Source of the DNA: JANQIO01 sp036351375
Lineage (GTDB): Bacteria; Pseudomonadota; Gammaproteobacteria; Pseudomonadales; Halieaceae
Reading direction: 5' to 3'
DNA: 7,367 nt
NCBI GenBank assembly: GCA_036351375.1
Contig: JAZBOY010000068.1
Location: 1 to 7,367 of the forward strand
The notes beneath the pieces are model-generated. The model saw only the letters and a list, made by a program, of their open reading frames with translations, had not been told where the DNA came from and searched no databases. Both the position numbers and the translations under genes were made by a program. This document shows positions 1-5,358 of this stretch, in pieces (position 1 is the first letter of the stretch; each line of letters starts with the position of its first letter).

Positions 1-59
1 ACCAGGCAGTCCTCCCGGTCGAAATATGGCAGCAGGATACCGGCTGGTTCAGCGCACAC
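1..59 (-). other. Possible start region of the next hox-operon gene (edge of window)
   Basis: Just after the hoxH stop the minus strand carries GGGAGG (plus positions 12-17), a strong Shine-Dalgarno sequence, only 11 bases from the window edge. A start codon 7-10 bases downstream would fall on the last bases or just outside; the final bases read GGT, so a GTG at the edge is possible. A second reading is a GTG at 57-59, overlapping the hoxH end, that opens a frame to the edge (VCAEPAGILLPYFDREDCL), but it has no Shine-Dalgarno in front. In hoxFUYH operons of the Ralstonia type the gene after hoxH is often hoxW, the endopeptidase that trims HoxH, so hoxW is the first guess. That identity is inference from gene order; no diagnostic motif is visible. 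Confidence 0.25.
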
Positions 60-1515
60 GTTCATCGATCGTCCGACCGGCTGCGTCCACGATGGACACC
101 TTCAGGGGCATCTGCCCCAGGGCGTGAGTTGCGCAGCTCAAACAGGGGTCGTAGGCGCGTATACCCACTTCAATGGCATTCATCATGCCTTCAGTAATTT
201 CCGTCTTGCCTGAGAGGTAGCGCTCAGATACCGCATGCACCGTACGGTTCAGCACCTCGTTGTTCTGGGTTGTCGCAACGATCAGGTTCGCAAAGGTGAT
301 GCTACCGTCCTCGTCGGCCCGGTAGTGATGAAGCAGGGTTCCCCGCGGCGCTTCGACCACGCCGATACCCTCGCCGGTCCAGGCGCTCTCCGGAGGTACC
401 ACCACCAGCGACTCCTCCTGCAGGTCCGGGTCATGGAGTAGCTGTTCGATGAGTTCCGCCGTGTGGATGATCTCGATCGCCCGCGCCCACATGGTGTGCA
501 GAACACGGTTATTGGGTTTTCCGCCACTGTAGGCCTTGAACTCCTCCAGCGCTTCCTGCGCCATGGGTGTGGCGTAGGCCGCGGTATTGTTCACGCGGGC
601 CAGCGGGCCGACACGCAGCGAACCCTGCTCGCGCCCAAGTTCCCTGATGTAGGGGAACTTCATGTAGCTCCAGTCCTCGGTGGCCTCGGCAAAGTGCGCA
701 AGATAGTCGTGGTAGTCGAACTCGCGGACGATCTCTCCCTGGCTGTCGGTTACGCGTAGCCGCCCGTGGTAGTAATCCGCGTTCCCCTCTTCATCCACCA
801 GGCACATGTTCAGCGCATCTACATCTGCGAAGGCATCCACCTCTTCCCGGTGGTTTTCATGGAAGTCCCGGAACACCTTGAGGCCATCCTGGGCATACTC
901 CAACACTTCACGTATGGACAGGAGCCCGCTGTCCCCGTTCAGGAAACGGTCCCTTTCTGCCGCACTCAGATTGTCATTGACTCCACCCGGCACGGAGTTG
1001 ATGCCATGCATGCGTTTACCAAGCAGTACGGCAATCAGTTCCTGGCCCCACTTGCGCAGCGCCACCACGCGTTTGACGAGTGCAGGGTCTTCTTCGATCA
1101 AGCCAAGGATGTTGCGCTTCTCCGGCGGCGCGTCCATGCCGAGCATCATCTCCGGCACAACGAGATAGAAATAGGCTGTGACGTGGGATTGAAGCTGCTG
1201 GGCGTAGTGCCCCAGCCGCCGCACTTTCTCCGCCGTGGGCGTAATCCGGGCGCCAGTGCTATACCCCACGCCGATCATGTCATCCAGGGTCTTGGCGCCG
1301 GCCAGGTGGTGGCTGACGAAACAGATCCCGCAAATCCGCTGCAGCAGCATGGGGGCCTCCCAGAACGGGTGCCCCTGTACAAATTTCTCAAACCCGCGAA
1401 ATTCGACAACATGAAGCCGGGCATCGGCCACCCGGTTGTCTTTGTCGAGATTGATAACCACCTTACCGTGCCCTTCGATCCGGGTGACGGGGTCGATTAC
1501 CAGCTTTCTGCCCAT
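49..1515 (-). CDS. hoxH: NAD-linked [NiFe]-hydrogenase large subunit HoxH (group 3d)
   Basis: Catalytic subunit of the cytoplasmic bidirectional hydrogenase, carrying the Ni-Fe(CN)2CO site for reversible H2 oxidation. The N-terminal motif RICGICFVSH supplies C62 and C65, and the C-terminal DPCLSC supplies C458 and C461; these four cysteines bind the NiFe centre. E14 (TRIEGHGK) and R391 (EAPRG) match conserved positions of the family. The protein is 488 residues, the usual HoxH length. H464 is followed by 24 residues, the extension normally removed by a dedicated protease after nickel insertion, so the gene encodes the unprocessed precursor. It is the last structural gene of hoxFUYH, starting 13 bases after the hoxY stop, with GAGG at plus 1522-1525 six bases before the ATG. 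Oddity: F66 directly follows the second cysteine, where I recall proline as usual in characterised homologues. No sign of damage. Confidence 0.96.
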   Translation of the reverse strand: MGRKLVIDPVTRIEGHGKVVINLDKDNRVADARLHVVEFRGFEKFVQGHPFWEAPMLLQRICGICFVSHHLAGAKTLDDMIGVGYSTGARITPTAEKVRRLGHYAQQLQSHVTAYFYLVVPEMMLGMDAPPEKRNILGLIEEDPALVKRVVALRKWGQELIAVLLGKRMHGINSVPGGVNDNLSAAERDRFLNGDSGLLSIREVLEYAQDGLKVFRDFHENHREEVDAFADVDALNMCLVDEEGNADYYHGRLRVTDSQGEIVREFDYHDYLAHFAEATEDWSYMKFPYIRELGREQGSLRVGPLARVNNTAAYATPMAQEALEEFKAYSGGKPNNRVLHTMWARAIEIIHTAELIEQLLHDPDLQEESLVVVPPESAWTGEGIGVVEAPRGTLLHHYRADEDGSITFANLIVATTQNNEVLNRTVHAVSERYLSGKTEITEGMMNAIEVGIRAYDPCLSCATHALGQMPLKVSIVDAAGRTIDERVR

Positions 1516-1528
1516 CGTCGGCCTCGCG

Positions 1529-2161
1529 TCAGTCGAAACGGTTGATGGATGTCGGAAGATCGATCGGGCGACCGTTCAACAGGTCATTGAGCACGCGAAA
1601 GATCGCGTCACCGTCCGGCGGGCAGCCAGGAATGAAGTAGTCCATCTTGACCACCTCATGGCAGGCGTAGACGCGGTCTGCAATACGCGGAATTTCCTGG
1701 TGCAGCGGCACCAGCGAGGGCGCATCCTGCGGACGCGTTACAGAGTCGGCGTAGGCCTCGCGCAAGCAGTCTTCCAGCTCGGTTCGGGCGTTGCGCATTG
1801 CCGGTACACCGCCCCAGATAGCGCAGGCACCCACTGATATCAGCAGGTCGCAGTTTTCCCGAAAGTGCTGGAGCGTCTCGAAGTTCTCCTCATTCGCCAC
1901 GCCGCCTTCGATAAAGCCGATAGTGCAACGCTCGGGAATGCGCTTTATGTCGGTGAAGGAGGATCGCAGGATGGTGATGCGGTCCAGCAGCTCGAGAATG
2001 CGCTCATCCACATCCAGCAGCGACAGTGAGCACCCCCAGCATCCGCAGAGGCCGATCATCGACACCTTGATCTTGTCGCTACGCCCCTCCCTGGTGTTTT
2101 CATCCAGGGCGGTGCGGGGCAGGTCGTGGGAAAATTCGCTTTCCGGCTCGCGCTCACTCAT
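1529..2161 (-). CDS. hoxY: NAD-linked [NiFe]-hydrogenase small subunit HoxY
   Basis: Electron-transfer subunit that pairs with HoxH and passes electrons between the NiFe site and the diaphorase module HoxFU. The protein is 210 residues, the short small-subunit type of group 3d, with no Tat signal, consistent with a cytoplasmic enzyme. Motif GLCGCWGCSLS holds C39, C41 and C44; C113 (VGACAIWGG) and C180 (IPGCPPDGD) complete the cysteine set expected for one proximal [4Fe-4S] cluster, most likely C41, C44, C113 and C180. The open frame runs upstream to 2326, but that extra part lies entirely inside hoxU and has an arginine/serine-rich shadow composition. I choose the ATG at 2161: GGGAG lies nine bases before it, it overlaps the hoxU stop by 8 nt, and it gives the normal length. 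The first 30 or so residues are charged and poorly conserved in appearance. Confidence 0.95.
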   Translation of the reverse strand: MSEREPESEFSHDLPRTALDENTREGRSDKIKVSMIGLCGCWGCSLSLLDVDERILELLDRITILRSSFTDIKRIPERCTIGFIEGGVANEENFETLQHFRENCDLLISVGACAIWGGVPAMRNARTELEDCLREAYADSVTRPQDAPSLVPLHQEIPRIADRVYACHEVVKMDYFIPGCPPDGDAIFRVLNDLLNGRPIDLPTSINRFD

Positions 2162-2858
2162 CGCTACTGACTCCCATCGCGCGCTCGCGGTGGGTCTGCA
2201 CTTCGAACTTGCGCTCGCCCATCGGCACGTCGAAACCCACGCGCTTTTCCAGGATGCAGCCAACGGGGCAGATATCCATGGCCTCGCGGACCTGCTCCGG
2301 GGGCATCCGGTCGGCAAGCTCAACATCGATCTCGATTCTGGCGCGAGAACCGCGCCCGTTGATGCTGAAGATCTTGTGCCCCGAATTCCTGTCGCGGATA
2401 TGCTCTACGCAGCGCTGGCAGAAAATGCAGCGGTCCCGCTCCAGCCAGAGGCGCTTTGCACCCACATCGCGGTCGCGCGGCGGGTAGCGGTAGGGAAAGC
2501 GCGACACCACCATGCTGGTTTCGTAACCGACCGCCTGCAGCTCGCAGCGGCCGCTCTTTTCGCAGCTCGGGCAATTGTGATTGCCCTCGCTGAACAGGGC
2601 CTCTACCAGCGCCCGGCGCATGTCGCTGACCTCTGGCTCGCTCACCTGCACCTCCATTCCGTCGCTCACCGCGACGGAGCAGGCAGCCGTTATATTGCCG
2701 TTGACCCTGACCGAACAGACGCGGCAGGTTCCGATGCAGGGCTCACCCTTGAGGTAGCACAGGGTGGGGATGTAGACGCCGTTCTCTCCCGCCACCTCTA
2801 CGAGGTTGGCGCCCTCCTCTGCTTCGACCGTATTACCTTCGAGCATCAGCTTGGCCAT
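2154..2858 (-). CDS. hoxU: NAD-linked hydrogenase diaphorase iron-sulfur subunit HoxU
   Basis: Electron-wire subunit of the diaphorase module, homologous to the N-terminal part of complex I NuoG, linking HoxY to HoxF. It is 234 residues, the usual HoxU length. Residues 1-70 form a 2Fe-2S ferredoxin domain with C34, C45, C48 and C60 (motif CIGTCRVC). Next comes the His-Cys3 type motif GNHNCPSCEKSGRC (H94, C96, C99, C105) for one [4Fe-4S] cluster. Residues 144-150 (CIFCQRC) with C197 (ICPVGC) provide a second [4Fe-4S] cluster; C201 is an additional nearby cysteine. The start ATG at 2858 shares one base with the hoxF stop and has AAGGAG (plus 2867-2872) eight bases upstream, so translation is probably coupled to hoxF. 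Its 3' end overlaps hoxY by 8 nt. Ligand assignments follow family knowledge, not a structural check. Confidence 0.95.
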   Translation of the reverse strand: MAKLMLEGNTVEAEEGANLVEVAGENGVYIPTLCYLKGEPCIGTCRVCSVRVNGNITAACSVAVSDGMEVQVSEPEVSDMRRALVEALFSEGNHNCPSCEKSGRCELQAVGYETSMVVSRFPYRYPPRDRDVGAKRLWLERDRCIFCQRCVEHIRDRNSGHKIFSINGRGSRARIEIDVELADRMPPEQVREAMDICPVGCILEKRVGFDVPMGERKFEVQTHRERAMGVSSDE

Positions 2859-4663
2859 CAGCTGCGCTCCTTCTGCAGTGCGGCGTGCGCCCGGTCGTAG
2901 GCGCTGAAAGCGCGGTCGTGATCGAATGACGGTATCAGGCCTGCGTCCATATCCTGACCGGCGCCAGCGTACAGCTCGGGGAACTTCCCCAGGGTGGTGA
3001 GTATGGGTTTTGGCGAGGTGCCGCCAAGCCCGCAGCGACTGGTCCTCTGGATCATCTTGCCCCAGCTGCGCAGGTCCTCGATGTCCGACGCCTGCGCCTT
3101 GCCTTCAATAAAGAGATCGACCTTGCGCAGCAGGTCTTCATTGCCTGAGCGGCACGGTGTACAGATTCCGCAGGACTCATCGACGAAGAACTGCATGAAA
3201 TCGCGCACCACGCCGAGCAGGTCCCTGCTGTGATTGAAGACCATCATCGAGCCATTGCAGGACAGGTCGCTGTAGCAGAACCTGCGATGCCCATCCTGCT
3301 CTACCGAAACACACTCCCCGGACGGTCCGCTCAACTGCACAGCCCTGGCATTGCGGGCGCCTACGAGCGCCAGCACCTGGTTAAGCGTCACCCCCCATTC
3401 GATTTCGTAAATGCCGGGGCGGGCGCAATCCCCGGAAATACTCAGCAGGCGGGTGCCGGCGGAATCCTCGGTACCCAGGCCTTCAAACCAGCGCGCGCCA
3501 AGCTCCATGACCCGGGTTACCGTCGCAAAGGTTTCCACGTTGCAAACTGCCGTGGGCTTGCCAAGGTAGCCCTCGTACACCGGGAAAGGCGGTTTCAGGC
3601 GGGGCGTGCCACGCTTGCCCTCGCAGGATTCGATCAACGCCGATTCATCACCGCAGACATAGGCGCCGGCGCCCATCTGGATGCGAATATCAAAGTCGAT
3701 GCCGCGGCCGAGAATATTGTGGCCGAGCAGAGCATCGTCACGCAGAGCCTGCAACTGGGCTTCGAGATAGGCTTTCAGGTAGAAATACTCTGCCCTCAGG
3801 TAGACGATCCCTTCCTGTGCGCCGGTGGCGTATGCGGCAATGATCATGCCGGCAAAGACCTGCAAGGGGCTGCGGGTGAGCAACACCCGATCCTTGAAGG
3901 TACCGGGCTCACCCTCATCGGCGTTGCAGATGACATAGCGGGTCCTGGATTCAGATTCCCGGCACAGTCGCCACTTGAGTCCAACAGAGAACCCGGCACC
4001 GCCGCGACCACGCAACCCGGACTCGGTAGCAACAAGAATCAGTTCCTCTGGGTGACGCGCAAGGCAGCGCTCCAGCACCTGGCGGACGCTGCAACTCTCA
4101 TCGAAAAACACGGGGCCAGACTGGTGGACGTTGCTTTCAACCAGCGCATCCACATATTCCAGCCGGTGCGCTGGCAGGCTGTCGGGATTGGCAATCTGCT
4201 CCGGCGTTTCACCCTGGCGCAGGCGAGCGACGATGTCCGCTACCTTGTCCGGCGTCAGATGGGTGAAGACGACCTTGTCGACCAGCATCGCCGGTTCCTG
4301 GTCACTGAGGCCGATGCAACTGGTGTGCTCGAGGGCAAAGGTGCCGCTGGGGTCCACACCGCCAAAGCGGGCGCCGGTTTCGGCCTGCAGGGCATCGCTG
4401 ACCGCGCCCAGGCCCTGCATTTTTGCGATAGCGGTATTGCTGAGGTAAAGCGTGTAGCGGCCGCCTGGCCGACTGCGAAAAAAATGGTAGAAGGAAGCCG
4501 TTTCGCGAATATCCAACGGCGTGGTGTTCATGCCGGCAGCCAGCTCGCGGACCGCGTCATCCGGGATATAGCCGAACTGATCCTGCACATCCCAGAGCAC
4601 ATCGAGAAGGCGGGTTCTGTCGCTGCCGTAGCGATCAAGGATCGACTGGACTGTACTGCTCAT
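2858..4663 (-). CDS. hoxF: NAD-linked hydrogenase diaphorase subunit HoxF, fused HoxE/NuoE-like and NuoF-like domains
   Basis: FMN- and NAD(H)-binding subunit, the point where the hydrogenase exchanges electrons with NAD. The 601-residue protein is a fusion. Residues 1-150 resemble NuoE/HoxE; residues 180-580 are NuoF-like. GLRGRGGAGF (217-225) with GLKW is the NADH-binding glycine-rich loop, NADEGEPGTFKDR (247-259) the FMN region, and GAGAYVCGDESALI a conserved NuoF signature. C498, C501, C504 (ESCGICTPCRSG) and C544 (SRCGLGG) would bind one [4Fe-4S] cluster. In the N-terminal domain only C116 remains of the four cysteines that hold a [2Fe-2S] cluster in NuoE, so this domain probably has no cluster, as I recall for the fused HoxF of Ralstonia and Hydrogenophilus. 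It is the first operon gene. AAGGG (plus 4671-4675) lies seven bases before the ATG, which supports this start. Confidence 0.95.
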   Translation of the reverse strand: MSSTVQSILDRYGSDRTRLLDVLWDVQDQFGYIPDDAVRELAAGMNTTPLDIRETASFYHFFRSRPGGRYTLYLSNTAIAKMQGLGAVSDALQAETGARFGGVDPSGTFALEHTSCIGLSDQEPAMLVDKVVFTHLTPDKVADIVARLRQGETPEQIANPDSLPAHRLEYVDALVESNVHQSGPVFFDESCSVRQVLERCLARHPEELILVATESGLRGRGGAGFSVGLKWRLCRESESRTRYVICNADEGEPGTFKDRVLLTRSPLQVFAGMIIAAYATGAQEGIVYLRAEYFYLKAYLEAQLQALRDDALLGHNILGRGIDFDIRIQMGAGAYVCGDESALIESCEGKRGTPRLKPPFPVYEGYLGKPTAVCNVETFATVTRVMELGARWFEGLGTEDSAGTRLLSISGDCARPGIYEIEWGVTLNQVLALVGARNARAVQLSGPSGECVSVEQDGHRRFCYSDLSCNGSMMVFNHSRDLLGVVRDFMQFFVDESCGICTPCRSGNEDLLRKVDLFIEGKAQASDIEDLRSWGKMIQRTSRCGLGGTSPKPILTTLGKFPELYAGAGQDMDAGLIPSFDHDRAFSAYDRAHAALQKERS

Positions 4664-4670
4664 CGACTAA

Positions 4671-4675
4671 CCCTT
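4671..4675 (-). promoter_or_regulatory. Shine-Dalgarno sequence of hoxF
   Basis: AAGGG on the minus strand, seven bases before the ATG at 4663. It fixes the translation start of the first operon gene. No other start upstream stays in frame with the NuoE-like domain for a plausible length. Confidence 0.6.
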
Positions 4676-4854
4676 ACAGCGCGGGAAGCGTGGCACCCTG
4701 GCAACCCGGACCGCCCTTCTGCGCTCCGCCACACCCTGATTTAGCAGAGCCGTCGCCGCATTTCACGGACAACCGGGCAAAAACATGATCTCCCGCAAGT
4801 CACCTCGCCTAAATCACGCTGTATACGATCCAGTCCATCGCAACCGAGCCGTTA

Positions 4855-4867
4855 AAAACCTGGTTTT
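4855..4867. repeat. 13-bp interrupted palindrome AAAACC-T-GGTTTT
   Basis: Perfect 6-bp arms around one central base, within a locally AT-rich stretch that continues into TTTATAAAG. It overlaps the weak -10-like element proposed for hox (4863-4868), so a bound protein there could affect transcription. It could also be chance. No matching operator of a named regulator is recognised. Confidence 0.3.
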
Positions 4868-4908
4868 ATAAAGCCCGACCCTGATGTCCACGACGCCCGT
4901 CAAAGCAT

Positions 4909-4921
4909 AGTCCGCCGGACT
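4909..4921. repeat. 13-bp interrupted palindrome AGTCCG-C-CGGACT
   Basis: Perfect 6-bp arms around one central C, about 90 bases upstream of the DUF3127 start and about 250 bases upstream of hoxF. The symmetry is of the size typical for a dimeric regulator site. Just downstream CCGCC (4912-4916) and GGCGG (near 4930-4934) could form an alternative larger hairpin. No regulator family is recognised from the sequence. Confidence 0.35.
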
Positions 4922-4993
4922 GTAACCCTGGCGGGCTGCGCATGCTGCGCGATGATCACATTTGCTTTACCCTACCGGGCCCAGCAGCTATTC

Positions 4994-4998
4994 GGGAA
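4994..4998 (+). promoter_or_regulatory. Shine-Dalgarno sequence supporting the GTG start of the DUF3127 gene
   Basis: GGGAA lies eight bases before the GTG at 5007. The frame is open back to a TTG at 4962, but the extra 15 residues (from LYPTGPSS on) do not resemble the family, whereas the GTG start yields the usual AYELTGKIK beginning. The Shine-Dalgarno match is only moderate. Confidence 0.45.
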
Positions 4999-5006
4999 CC
5001 CATAAC

Positions 5007-5351
5007 GTGGCCTACGAACTCACCGGAAAAATCAAACTCATCCAGGAACCCAAAACCTTCGACAGCGGCTTTACCAAGCGGGAGATGGTGGTGATTGTCG
5101 ACGACGGCAGGTACCCGCAGGAGATCAACCTGGAGTTTGTACAGGACAAGGTGAGCCTGTTGGATAGCCTGCAACCGGGCCAGACGGTGACCGTGAGCTT
5201 TGATATTCGGGGCCGCGAGTACAACGGCCGCTACTTCAACAACCTGCAGGGCTGGAAGGTGGAAACCGAGGATGCGGTACCGGCGGATGCCGGCGCGCCA
5301 CCCCAGGACGTGCCCCCGGCAGACGCCTACGACGACGATATTCCTTTCTAG
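5007..5351 (+). CDS. DUF3127-type small protein with SSB-like acidic C-terminal tail
   Basis: 114 residues from a GTG start. Residues 1-85 match my memory of the DUF3127 family: AYELTGKIK, then FDSGFTKREMVV, DDGRYPQEI, a predicted strand-turn VTVSFDIRGREYNGRYF, and NNLQGWKV. The strand-rich pattern with repeated short beta segments fits an OB-fold, which is inference. Residues 86-108 are low-complexity, rich in Pro, Ala and Asp, and the chain ends YDDDIPF. The last six residues, DDDIPF, equal the end of E. coli SSB, the tip that recruits DNA repair and replication proteins. A role in single-stranded DNA or RNA handling is therefore plausible but unproven. It has no signal peptide or membrane segment. 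It is divergent from hox and convergent with the antiporter gene, with 7 bases between stops, so it is probably transcribed alone. Confidence 0.85.
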   Translation: MAYELTGKIKLIQEPKTFDSGFTKREMVVIVDDGRYPQEINLEFVQDKVSLLDSLQPGQTVTVSFDIRGREYNGRYFNNLQGWKVETEDAVPADAGAPPQDVPPADAYDDDIPF

Positions 5352-5358
5352 GCCACCG

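Larger units (their letters stand above)
4664..5006. promoter_or_regulatory. Divergent intergenic region between hoxF and the DUF3127 gene
   Basis: About 340 bases separate two divergent genes, so at least one promoter for each direction is expected here. I see no credible gene: minus-strand ATGs give only peptides of about ten residues or fewer before a stop. One weak sigma-70-like pair reads toward hoxF: TGGACA (plus 4885-4890) and TAAAAC (plus 4863-4868) with a 16-base spacer, which would leave a leader of roughly 190 bases. No good sigma-54 promoter (GG/GC with correct spacing) was found by eye on either strand, although TGGCAC occurs at 4690-4695. A TGATCACA half-site resembling a CRP half-site sits near 4953-4960. 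Two 13-bp palindromes are listed separately. The region looks more AT-rich in places (4850-4875) than its surroundings. Confidence 0.4.

Noticed and set aside
2162..2326. Extended N-terminus of HoxY from an ATG at 2326
   Set aside because: The extra 55 residues lie inside hoxU, are Ser/Arg/Ala-rich, and would give a length well above the family norm. The ATG at 2161 has a Shine-Dalgarno sequence.
1791..2900. A 369-codon plus-strand open frame opposite hoxY and hoxU
   Set aside because: It spans two confirmed genes on the other strand and their overlap, has a biased Arg/Ser/Ala/His composition, and no family resemblance.
4690..4706. Sigma-54-like TGGCAC on the plus strand
   Set aside because: There is no GC at the required 12-base distance, and the orientation is away from hoxF, which is the gene expected to use sigma-54.
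3230..4744. A 504-codon plus-strand open frame opposite hoxF
   Set aside because: It is the antisense shadow of hoxF. The hoxF frame contains every NuoF motif and operon signals, while the plus frame shows no recognisable domain and is open because of high GC third positions.
4962..5006. TTG start of the DUF3127 protein at 4962
   Set aside because: No Shine-Dalgarno precedes it and the added 15 residues do not look like the family; the GTG at 5007 gives the usual N-terminus.
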